From Bacteroidetes bacterium UBA4009 (GTDB taxonomy: Bacteria; Bacteroidota; Bacteroidia; NS11-12g; UBA9320), in contig DGBH01000115.1 in the NCBI GenBank assembly GCA_002384205.1, positions 13,708-19,464 on the forward strand: a DNA stretch of 5,757 nucleotides, given 5' to 3'. Under the pieces are notes generated by a model. The model was not told the DNA's origin. It saw nothing but the letters and a program-made list of their open reading frames with translations, and ran no database searches. Shown here piece after piece: positions 1 to 5,757 of this stretch (position 1 is the first letter of the stretch; each line of letters starts with the position of its first letter). The translations under genes were made by a program, and so were the position numbers.

Positions 1-281
1 AAAGGATAAAAAGTCATCCAATAGTAGTAAAAGCACTTCCAGGAGTTATTGCCGCGTCTTGCGGTTTAGTCTTGGCAGCGGCATATCTTATGTTTTTGTC
101 TGTAGGACTAAATTGGGCGCAAGAGGGTAGTTTTTACTATACTAATCTACAGGCAATAGATACCGTAAATTACACCAAGATAATGACGATAATCTTAACT
201 AGCGTAATACTTTTAAAAACTAAAATAAAATCACCATGGTATATTCTAGTAGCTATTGTTTGTGGTGTTCTCTTGCCTTAA
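1..281 (+). CDS. C-terminal fragment of a probable chromate transporter (ChrA/CHR family), 5' end outside the window
   Basis: An open frame runs from the left edge (first full codon at position 3) to a TAA stop at 279-281, giving 92 visible residues without a start. Visible residues about 11-36 (ALPGVIAASCGLVLAAAYL onward) form a hydrophobic helix rich in Ala and Gly. Residues about 58-71 and 79-92 form two more membrane segments, separated by the short basic loop KTKIKSP, and the protein ends almost at the last helix. An Ala/Gly-rich helix with a G-L-x-x-A-A-A pattern, followed by a loop and a terminal helix pair split by a K-x-P turn, resembles the end of CHR-domain chromate transporters, which are inner-membrane proteins exporting chromate or related oxyanions. 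This is a recognition by pattern on a fragment; another polytopic membrane protein is possible. The gene converges with the fabD gene on the other strand. Confidence 0.62.
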   Translation, partial: RIKSHPIVVKALPGVIAASCGLVLAAAYLMFLSVGLNWAQEGSFYYTNLQAIDTVNYTKIMTIILTSVILLKTKIKSPWYILVAIVCGVLLP

Positions 282-327
282 GACAAGTGGTAGTTTTGCT
301 AGATCTAAAGCTAAGTAAACCAAATGC

Positions 328-355
328 GTGTTTCATATCAAACACTTCAATTTTT
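328..355 (+). terminator. Possible weak intrinsic terminator after the chromate-transporter fragment
   Basis: Perfect 6-bp arms GTGTTT (328-333) and AAACAC (340-345) enclose a 6-base loop, and a run of five T follows at 351-355 after a 5-base gap. It lies 46 bp past the stop of the rightward gene, a reasonable position for its terminator. The stem is short and only a third G/C, and the T run is not adjacent, so the hairpin would be weak. It may also be a chance repeat in AT-rich DNA. Confidence 0.3.
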
Positions 356-474
356 AAGGGATTTGAGCTTTACTAAAAAAGGAATGTGGTGTAATTTTTA
401 ATGCCCTGATATTCCTAACTCGGATTAGCATTTCCAAAAGTTGATCTTACTATATAAAAATGACTCAAATAAGG

Positions 475-500
475 CGACTTAATTCTTTATGTCGGGTTTT
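475..500 (+). terminator. Possible terminator hairpin in the convergent region
   Basis: Arms CGAC (475-478) and GTCG (491-494) continue inward after one T/T mismatch as TAA/TTA around a TTCT loop. The second arm is followed by G and then TTTTT (496-500). On the plus strand this has the shape of an intrinsic terminator, about 190 bp after the stop of the rightward gene, and could be a backup terminator that also stops readthrough into fabD. On the minus strand no comparable T run follows directly. The mismatch and short GC part keep confidence low. Confidence 0.3.
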
Positions 501-517
501 TGACCAGAGATTTATAA

Positions 518-549
518 CCTTAATCTTAAGGCGCCTATCGTTAAACGAT
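518..549 (-). repeat. Two adjacent inverted repeats just downstream of fabD
   Basis: At 537-549 ATCGTT and AACGAT form perfect 6-bp arms around a single A. Directly beside it, at 518-531, CCTTAA and TTAAGG form 6-bp arms around TC, and the hexamer GGCGCC (530-535) overlaps the latter's edge. They begin 17 bp beyond the fabD stop in its direction of transcription, where a 3'-end structure is expected. The loops of one and two bases are too small for a stable RNA hairpin without opening inner pairs, and no T tract follows on the minus strand. They may act in 3'-end formation or mRNA stability, or they may be protein sites; none of this is shown. Confidence 0.3.
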
Positions 550-565
550 CAGATGAACCGTGTTC

Positions 566-1441
566 CTAGCTAATGCCATCTCGCTCTACCTCTTTATTGA
601 TCTTTAGGATCATTCCTTGTAGGGCTTTACCTGGTCCTACTTCGGTGAATTTTAATGCTCCATTCGCAATCATGTTTTGTACACTTTGTGTCCATTTTAC
701 CGACGAAGTAAGTTGAGAAATTAGGTTTGCTTTTATCGTATCAGGATTTGTTTCTCCTTGGGTGCTTACGTTTTGATATACGGGACAGACAGGTACAGAG
801 AATAAAGTTGTTTCTATTGCCGCAGCGAGCTCTTCTCTTGCAGGTTCCATGAGGGGCGAATGGAATGCTCCTCCTACGGGTAGTTTTAAGGCTCTACGAG
901 CTCCTTTTTCAGTAAGTGCAATACAGGCAAGTTCAATGCCTTCGTTACTTCCTGAAATTACTAGTTGACCCGGACAGTTATAATTGGCAGCAACCACAAC
1001 TTCATCAATGCTAGCACAAACTTGTTCAACTATATCATCATCTAAGCCGATAATAGCTGCCATCGTACTTGGATTAGCTTCACAGGCTTTCTGCATTGCA
1101 TTCGCACGAATAGCTACCAACCTAAGGCCATCTTCAAACGCTAGGCAGTTTGTTGCAACTAAAGCAGATATTTCTCCTAAACTATGCCCGGCAACCATAT
1201 CAGGTTTAAAATCGGTAATCGTTTTAGCCAGAATTACAGAATGAAGGAATACCGCTGGTTGAGTAATATTGGTTTGTTTTAATCCTTCTTCAGTTCCTTC
1301 GAACATCTCATCTGTTATGCGAAATCCTAGTATTTCATTCGCTTTTTCGAATAATGCTTTTGCATCAGCATTATTCTCATAAAGTTCTTTGCCCATTCCT
1401 ACGAACTGAGCTCCTTGTCCTGGGAATACGTATGCTTTCAT
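566..1441 (-). CDS. fabD: Malonyl-CoA:ACP transacylase (FabD)
   Basis: This 291-residue cytosolic enzyme moves the malonyl group from malonyl-CoA to the phosphopantetheine arm of acyl carrier protein, supplying the extender unit for type II fatty acid synthesis. The acyltransferase fold is clear: the N-terminal PGQGAQ signature is at residues 7-12, and the nucleophile elbow GHSLGE at 85-90 has catalytic Ser87. Arg112 in IRANAMQ is the residue expected to bind the malonyl carboxylate. His194 in GAFHSPLM is the catalytic histidine, Gln243 matches the oxyanion/support glutamine, and the end carries EVGPGKALQGM (267-277). The length is slightly below the roughly 300-310 residues usual for the family, and nothing essential is missing. 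The start is fixed by the motif seven residues in. Upstream is A-rich without a Shine-Dalgarno motif. It lies 105 bp after purA and may be cotranscribed with it or have its own promoter in that gap, where I see no convincing consensus. Confidence 0.96.
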   Translation of the reverse strand: MKAYVFPGQGAQFVGMGKELYENNADAKALFEKANEILGFRITDEMFEGTEEGLKQTNITQPAVFLHSVILAKTITDFKPDMVAGHSLGEISALVATNCLAFEDGLRLVAIRANAMQKACEANPSTMAAIIGLDDDIVEQVCASIDEVVVAANYNCPGQLVISGSNEGIELACIALTEKGARRALKLPVGGAFHSPLMEPAREELAAAIETTLFSVPVCPVYQNVSTQGETNPDTIKANLISQLTSSVKWTQSVQNMIANGALKFTEVGPGKALQGMILKINKEVERDGIS

Positions 1442-1546
1442 TTTTTATTGTGTTTGTTATAAGTTAGTCATGTCTCTATTGCAAGCGGTAAAGTAAATTT
1501 TTACACTCTGCTCTATATCGCATTTCCGAATACTGCTAAATGGAAC

Positions 1547-2812
1547 TTATTTTATTATAGTTTGATCTCTTCCTGGACCTACAGAAATTATACTGATAGG
1601 TACATTAATTTGCTGTTCTATGCTGCTGATATAGTTCTTGAAGGACTGAGGTAACTCTTGGTGAGTTGTACACTGAGTGATATCTTCTTGCCATCCTGGA
1701 TGGGCTTCATACACCGATTTAAAATTGTCTGCATTCAAATCAAAGGGAACCTCTTTGGTTTCTATTAGATCACCTTTGTAGCTTGTTCCTACCATTACTT
1801 CATCGATACCGCTTAGGCAATCGGCTTTCATCATGCAAAGCTCATCAACACCGCTTAGCATGATGGCATATTTTAGAGCGACAAGATCTAACCATCCTGT
1901 TCTGCGAGGTCTGCCTGTAGTAGCCCCAAATTCGTTTCCTACGGTACGAATATGTTCACCCATTTCATCGTCTAGCTCTGAAGGGAAAGGACCGCTGCCT
2001 ACACGTGTACAGTAAGCCTTAAAAATACCTTTCACCTTATGGATGTGTTTTGGAGCTATTCCTAGACCAGTGCTTACACCTCCTACTGTGGTATTACTGC
2101 TGGTCACAAACGGGTATGAACCAAAATCAATATCCAACATGCTGCCTTGTGCTCCTTCTGCGAGTATTTTGTCTCCATTGGTAATGTGCTCGTTTACCAG
2201 GTATTCACTATTTACAAATTGATATGTTCTAAGACGTTCAACCGCGGTAAAAAATTCTTCTTCCATAGCGTCTAGATCAAAATCAGTAAAACCAAATTGC
2301 TCAACAACTTGTAGTGAGCGTAATTTCTTTTCGTGATAATTTTGTTCAAAGTTTGGCGTGAATAACTCGCCTATTCGTAAGCCCCCTCTGCCAATTTTCT
2401 CCCGATAAGTTGGGCCGATACCTCTTAAGGTACTGCCTATTTTTTTATCTCCTTTGCTCCATTCACTTGCTGCATCTAGTATTTTATGCGTAGGCATGAT
2501 AATGTGAGCCTTATAGGATATACGCAAGTTTTCTTTGACATTAGCCCCTGCCGCGGCTGTACGGTCGATTTCTTCCATAAATCGCACTGGGTCTATAACA
2601 ACACCATTGCCAATAATATTGATACAGCCGTCATGAAATATTCCAGAAGGAATAGTGTTTAACACATGCTTTTGCCCGTTAAATTCTAGCGAGTGTCCTG
2701 CATTGGGTCCCCCTTGAAAACGAGCGACAACCTTATATTTAGGTGTAAGATAATCCGCTATTTTTCCCTTGCCCTCATCGCCCCATTGGAGGCCTAATAA
2801 TACATCTACCAT
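1547..2812 (-). CDS. purA: Adenylosuccinate synthase (PurA)
   Basis: This 421-residue cytosolic enzyme joins IMP and aspartate using GTP to make adenylosuccinate, the committed step from IMP towards AMP. The N-terminal GLQWGDEGKGK loop (residues 7-17) contains the GTP-binding P-loop-like segment and catalytic Asp12. RFQGGPNAGH (31-40) carries catalytic His40. IGSTLRGIGPTY (125-136) is the IMP-binding segment, and EGAQGSMLDIDFGSYPFVTSS (219-239) is the strongly conserved central block. GATTGRPRR (296-304) is the aspartate/IMP loop, KAD (329-331) is the guanine-recognition region, and ISVGPGRDQTI (409-419) closes the protein. Length matches the family (about 425-430). The ATG directly follows the TAA of the upstream fur-family gene with no bases between, supporting this start and translational coupling. 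In E. coli PurA is inhibited by (p)ppGpp, the product of the first gene of this same operon; whether that holds here is not visible in the sequence. Confidence 0.98.
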   Translation of the reverse strand: MVDVLLGLQWGDEGKGKIADYLTPKYKVVARFQGGPNAGHSLEFNGQKHVLNTIPSGIFHDGCINIIGNGVVIDPVRFMEEIDRTAAAGANVKENLRISYKAHIIMPTHKILDAASEWSKGDKKIGSTLRGIGPTYREKIGRGGLRIGELFTPNFEQNYHEKKLRSLQVVEQFGFTDFDLDAMEEEFFTAVERLRTYQFVNSEYLVNEHITNGDKILAEGAQGSMLDIDFGSYPFVTSSNTTVGGVSTGLGIAPKHIHKVKGIFKAYCTRVGSGPFPSELDDEMGEHIRTVGNEFGATTGRPRRTGWLDLVALKYAIMLSGVDELCMMKADCLSGIDEVMVGTSYKGDLIETKEVPFDLNADNFKSVYEAHPGWQEDITQCTTHQELPQSFKNYISSIEQQINVPISIISVGPGRDQTIIK

Positions 2813-3310
2813 TTATTTATTTTCTACTACTTTAACTTGATTGTCACAATTCATGCATAATCCAAGGTCGTCTACCAATGGATCTCCAAATAGATTAAGC
2901 GAATGTCTGGATACTTCAAAATTTAACAATTCTGCCATTTTAGAAGTGATTTGTTGAATGCGAGGATCACAAAATTCCATAACCTTACTGCAAGTATTGC
3001 ATATGATGTGATCATGCTGCCGATAGCCATAAGCTTGCTCAAACTGGGCCATGTTTTGTCCAAATTGATGTTTAATGACTAGGCCACATTCTTGTAGTAG
3101 ATCTAACGTATTATACACGGTAGCTCTACTCACATGGTAGTTTCTATTTTTCATTTGAATATAAAGCGTATCTACATCAAAATGCTTTTTGTGGCTATAT
3201 ATTTCATCCAGTATAGCATATCGCTCTGGCGTTTTACGTTGTCCTTTTTTTTCGAGGTACATCGTAAAAAGGTTTTTCACCTCATCTTTTATGCTAGTAA
3301 AATCTTCCAT
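2813..3310 (-). CDS. Fur-family metal-dependent transcriptional regulator
   Basis: This 165-residue DNA-binding repressor belongs to the Fur/PerR/Zur family, which senses iron, peroxide or zinc. The N-terminal winged helix holds QRKTPERYAILDEI (24-37), HFDVDTLY (43-50) and the recognition helix region VSRATVYNTLDLL (60-72). The dimerisation half has the regulatory metal motif HDH (99-101) with candidate ligands His43, Glu91 and His136. Two CxxC pairs, C104/C107 and C152/C155, should form the structural zinc site. The stretch between the SLNLFGD block and the second pair (about 144-151) is longer than in most family members I can recall, where the cysteine follows LYG almost at once. Which metal or signal it senses cannot be decided from motifs. 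Both ends abut neighbours exactly: its ATG follows the rel TAA and its TAA precedes the purA ATG. It probably regulates targets elsewhere, and it may autoregulate the operon. Confidence 0.93.
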   Translation of the reverse strand: MEDFTSIKDEVKNLFTMYLEKKGQRKTPERYAILDEIYSHKKHFDVDTLYIQMKNRNYHVSRATVYNTLDLLQECGLVIKHQFGQNMAQFEQAYGYRQHDHIICNTCSKVMEFCDPRIQQITSKMAELLNFEVSRHSLNLFGDPLVDDLGLCMNCDNQVKVVENK

Positions 3311-5533
3311 TTATGGGTTTGTTATTTTAGGTATGTTGTCTAAGAATATACGATTTACCGTAATGTATTCATCTATTCCTTTTAATTCTCGCATTAATTT
3401 ATTAAGGTGTTTAGTATTGGCTACTTGAATTTTTAGTTTACCTACAAACGTTCCGTCCAAGGATTCAAAACTGATTGTTTTCATGTTTACTTTCAACTGT
3501 TTGGAAACAATGTCAGTAACTTTACTTACTAAACCGAGAGAATCAATGCCCTTAATTTCAATAGCGGCTTGAAAATCCTCCTCTATTTTTGATTCACTAG
3601 ACCACTTGGCTTTAATAATTCTATAGCCAAATCGTGACATTAAATTGGCTGCGTTTTTACATGAAGTTTGATGAATTTTTATATCTCCCATGACGGTTAT
3701 AAATCCCATAACTTTGTCCCCAGGTATTGGGTTACAGCAGCTGGCTAGGGTGTATCCCATGTCCACGTTAGCGTCTCCCAGAATTAGCTCGTTAGAGGTT
3801 TGTGATTTAAGTTTTGCGTCATCTCTATCCACGCCGGCTTTATGCCCATTCTTAACGGAATCTATAAGAATTTCACCTAGCTTTATTTTCTCCTTGTCTA
3901 TACTGCCAGTTCCTATTCGGAAAGTTAACTCTAATTCGTCTTCTACGCCATAATAGATTATGAGTTTATTTAAATGTTCTGTAGTATAATCAAAATTCGC
4001 ATTTCTCATTTTGCGAGATAAGGCTTCTTTCCCAAGTGAGGCAACAACTCTCTTTTCATCTTTTAAACTTTGCTTTATTTTAGTTCTTGCCTTAGTAGTT
4101 TTTGCAAAGGAAAGCCAATCTTTATTGGGTTTCTGTTTGGCAGAAGTAAGAATTTCAATTTGATCACCGTTTTGAATGACATAACTTAAAGGCACAAGTT
4201 TCCCATTTACTTTAGCCCCCAAGCATTTTGTTCCGATTTCAGTGTGTATATCAAAAGCAAAGTCTAATGCGGTTGAACCTTTAGGAAGTTTTTTTATCAT
4301 TCCTCTAGGAGTAAATGCGAAAACTTCTTCGGCATACAAGCTCATTTTAAATTTATCTAAAAATTCAAGAGCGTTGCTATCATGATCATCTAAAACCTCT
4401 CGAATTTGCTTTATCCAACTATCAAGACTATTTGCCGCATCTTGATTTGACGTGTTGTCTTTGTATTTCCAATGAGCTGCGTATCCTTTTTCAGCTATTG
4501 CATCCATTCGTGTGGTCCGTATTTGCACTTCTACCCATTGACCTCTTGGTCCCATAACGGTGGCATGCAAACTTTCATATCCGTTGGTTTTAGGTATTGA
4601 TATCCAATCACGCATACGCTCTGGATTAGGTTTGAAAATACTTGTAACAATAGAGTATATATTCCAGCAATCCATCTTTTCGTCTTCTGGGTCACTGTCT
4701 ATAATGATTCTGATAGCAAATAAGTCATATACGTCCTCAAACTCTAATTGTTTGTTCGTCATCTTATTATAGATGCTATATATGGATTTTGGGCGTCCTT
4801 TGATCTCGTATGTTATGTCAAGCTCATCTAGCTCTGATTTTATTGGTTTGATGAAGGAGCGAATGAATCTACTTCTTTGCTCTTTTGTGGCGTTAAGTTT
4901 TGTTTTTAATTCTTGATAAAGAGCAGGTTGAGTATATTTTAAAGAAAGATCTTCTAGCTCTGATTTTATAGTGTATAAACCTAAACGATGTGCGAGCGGA
5001 GCGTAGATAAAACTAGTTTCTGACGCAATTTTAAGTTGACCTTTATCGCTCATGTGTTCTAACGTCCGCATATTATGCAACCGATCACATAGTTTAATTA
5101 GAATTACGCGCACATCATCAGCCATGGTAAGCAGCATTTTTCTAAAATTCTCTGCTTGAGGCGAGTTCGTGTCAAAAACTCCTGATATTTTGGTAAGGCC
5201 ATCTATTATATTGGCTACCTTATCACCAAACTCTAGTTTAATATCCTCTAATTTTATGTCAGTATCTTCTACTACGTCATGTAAAAGAGCACAAACTATA
5301 GATGTGGTGCCTAAGCCTATTTCTTCAGCAGCAATACGAGCAACAGCTATGGGATGAAAGATGTAGGGCTCGCCAGATTTTCGACGCATGTCCTTGTGAG
5401 ATTCCATCGCAAGATCAAACGCTTTTCGTATTATAGTAATATCCCCTTTTTCGCGCGACCATTTTGATACACGCAGCAAATGCCTATATTGATTTACGAT
5501 CTCTTTATTTTCAGCAGTATTATCTAATTTCAA
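3311..5533 (-). CDS. Bifunctional (p)ppGpp synthetase/hydrolase (RelA/SpoT homologue, long RSH)
   Basis: This 740-residue cytosolic long RSH enzyme makes and destroys the stringent-response alarmone (p)ppGpp. The HD hydrolase domain is intact, with His60, His85-Asp86, the VVEDT segment (87-91) and Asp150 in CDRLHNMRT. The synthetase domain carries GRPKSIYSIYNKM (246-258), Asp270 in YDLFAIR, NGYESLH (317-323) and catalytic Glu335 in VEVQIRT, so both activities should be present. The loop that reads RFKD in many bifunctional enzymes is RMRD here (306-309), keeping the basic character of the bifunctional class. A TGS domain follows at about 402-463, then a helical region with KDWLSFAKTTKART (471-484). 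A zinc-finger/CC region has C599, C600, H621 and C625, and an ACT domain occupies about 655-735. The ATG at 5531-5533 lacks a Shine-Dalgarno motif. It is the first gene of an operon with the fur-family gene and purA. I leave the symbol blank because relA, spoT and rel are used inconsistently for such proteins. Confidence 0.96.
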   Translation of the reverse strand: MKLDNTAENKEIVNQYRHLLRVSKWSREKGDITIIRKAFDLAMESHKDMRRKSGEPYIFHPIAVARIAAEEIGLGTTSIVCALLHDVVEDTDIKLEDIKLEFGDKVANIIDGLTKISGVFDTNSPQAENFRKMLLTMADDVRVILIKLCDRLHNMRTLEHMSDKGQLKIASETSFIYAPLAHRLGLYTIKSELEDLSLKYTQPALYQELKTKLNATKEQRSRFIRSFIKPIKSELDELDITYEIKGRPKSIYSIYNKMTNKQLEFEDVYDLFAIRIIIDSDPEDEKMDCWNIYSIVTSIFKPNPERMRDWISIPKTNGYESLHATVMGPRGQWVEVQIRTTRMDAIAEKGYAAHWKYKDNTSNQDAANSLDSWIKQIREVLDDHDSNALEFLDKFKMSLYAEEVFAFTPRGMIKKLPKGSTALDFAFDIHTEIGTKCLGAKVNGKLVPLSYVIQNGDQIEILTSAKQKPNKDWLSFAKTTKARTKIKQSLKDEKRVVASLGKEALSRKMRNANFDYTTEHLNKLIIYYGVEDELELTFRIGTGSIDKEKIKLGEILIDSVKNGHKAGVDRDDAKLKSQTSNELILGDANVDMGYTLASCCNPIPGDKVMGFITVMGDIKIHQTSCKNAANLMSRFGYRIIKAKWSSESKIEEDFQAAIEIKGIDSLGLVSKVTDIVSKQLKVNMKTISFESLDGTFVGKLKIQVANTKHLNKLMRELKGIDEYITVNRIFLDNIPKITNP

Positions 5534-5552
5534 TGTTCAGAGAATAGAAGTA

Positions 5553-5560
5553 CGAAGATA
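5553..5560 (-). promoter_or_regulatory. Possible -7 promoter element for the rel-fur-purA operon
   Basis: On the minus strand the octamer TATCTTCG matches seven of eight positions of the Bacteroidota -7 consensus TAnnTTTG and lies about 20 bp before the rel ATG, implying a very short leader. No good TTTG -33 element is found at the expected distance upstream, where the sequence is pyrimidine-rich. The call is therefore tentative, and a promoter further up in the 5561-5757 stretch is equally possible. Confidence 0.2.
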
Positions 5561-5683
5561 ACAATAATGTAAGAAAAGGAAGTGAGGGCTTATAGCGATT
5601 TTGTCCCCAAGTAACGAGAAATAATATGAAGCGGCTATATGTTTAGTGCTACGAAGATTGTTGGCATTATTAATTGGGGTTAG

Positions 5684-5715
5684 GTATGATTTTTAATATA
5701 TATTAAAAATCATAC
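5684..5715. repeat. Perfect 32-bp AT-rich palindrome upstream of the rel operon
   Basis: The half-site GTATGATTTTTAATAT (5684-5699) is followed without spacer by its exact reverse complement (5700-5715). It sits 151 bp before the rel start codon, in a 224-bp stretch with no supportable gene. A perfect two-fold symmetric site of this length could be an operator for a dimeric regulator, for instance an autoregulated Fur-type protein. It could also be a bidirectional terminator, since each strand has A5 and T5 tracts within the arms, or a cruciform-forming element. It does not match the Fur box of E. coli or the PerR box closely. The symmetry is directly seen; the role is unknown. Confidence 0.75.
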
Positions 5716-5727
5716 AACTGAAGTTGT
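5714..5727 (-). terminator. Short inverted repeat, possible terminator of a gene beyond the right edge
   Basis: Arms ACAACT (5714-5719) and AGTTGT (5722-5727) flank GA. On the minus strand the hairpin is followed after four bases by TTTTT, which is the start of the large palindrome next to it. If a leftward gene ends just outside or at the right edge, this pair could end its transcript. Short open frames entering from the edge on the minus strand all stop within 45 bases, so such an end is possible but cannot be shown. The two-base loop would need opening of an inner pair. Confidence 0.22.
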
Positions 5728-5757
5728 TGCTAGAGTATCTTTAAAAACCAGATTTCA

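Noticed and set aside
984..1244. Plus-strand open frame of 86 codons inside fabD
   Set aside because: It lies wholly antisense to a gene with all its catalytic motifs intact, and its product is Ser/Ala/Thr-rich without any recognisable motif; it is a codon shadow.
1493..1504. Inverted repeat GTAAA-TT-TTTAC between purA and fabD as a terminator
   Set aside because: All but one pair per arm are A/T, the loop is two bases and no T tract follows in the minus direction, so there is no good evidence of transcription ending between purA and fabD.
3134..3428. Overlapping plus-strand open frames opposite the fur-family gene and the end of rel
   Set aside because: They are rich in Phe, Tyr and Ile, as expected from the complement of AT-rich coding sequence, overlap each other in different frames and lack motifs.
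5551..5658. Nine-base direct repeat TACGAAGAT at 5551-5559 and 5650-5658 upstream of rel
   Set aside because: Two copies of a 9-mer in about 220 bp of biased sequence have a fair chance probability, flanking bases do not agree, and only one copy resembles a -7 element.
5534..5757. A small gene or RNA at the right edge
   Set aside because: Open frames entering from the edge on the minus strand stop within 45 bases, no plus-strand frame has both a start and plausible length, and no tRNA-like cloverleaf or known RNA motif was seen.
1..5757. Mobile element, CRISPR array or defence island
   Set aside because: No transposase, integrase, regularly spaced repeats or target-site duplications were found; all full-length genes are conserved housekeeping or regulatory genes.

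Overview
The window looks like chromosomal housekeeping DNA from a member of the Bacteroidota, most likely a flavobacterium-like marine or freshwater lineage. The reasons are the low GC content, start codons preceded by A-rich sequence with no Shine-Dalgarno motif (typical of this phylum), the Bacteroidota-style wording of conserved motifs (for example GLQWGDEGKGK and RFQGGPNAGH in PurA), and the gene order relA/spoT - fur-family - purA, which I recall as common in flavobacteria. No species can be assigned from sequence reading alone.

Layout from left to right: the C-terminal end of a rightward membrane protein, probably a ChrA-type chromate transporter, ends at 281. A convergent intergenic region (282-565) holds several small inverted repeats, some of which could be weak terminators. 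The rest of the window is a leftward block on the minus strand. In transcription order it is a bifunctional (p)ppGpp synthetase/hydrolase (5533-3311), a Fur-family metal-dependent repressor (3310-2813), adenylosuccinate synthase PurA (2812-1547), and, after a 105-bp gap, malonyl-CoA:ACP transacylase FabD (1441-566). The right-hand 224 bp (5534-5757) carry no supportable gene. They hold the probable promoter/leader of the rel operon and a perfect 32-bp AT-rich palindrome.

The first three leftward genes are packed with no spacing: both junctions read TAA directly followed by ATG, so they are almost certainly cotranscribed and probably translationally coupled. Functionally the block joins stringent-response signalling, a metal- or peroxide-responsive regulator, the first committed step from IMP to AMP, and fatty-acid precursor loading. 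A logical link exists because (p)ppGpp is a known inhibitor of PurA in E. coli, but any regulatory meaning of the gene order here is inference.

I found no mobile element, CRISPR array, tRNA, rRNA or clear novel defence or biosynthetic system. The least explained elements are the 32-bp palindrome near the right edge, the double TAAATG junctions and an apparent extra stretch in the second zinc motif region of the Fur-family protein.
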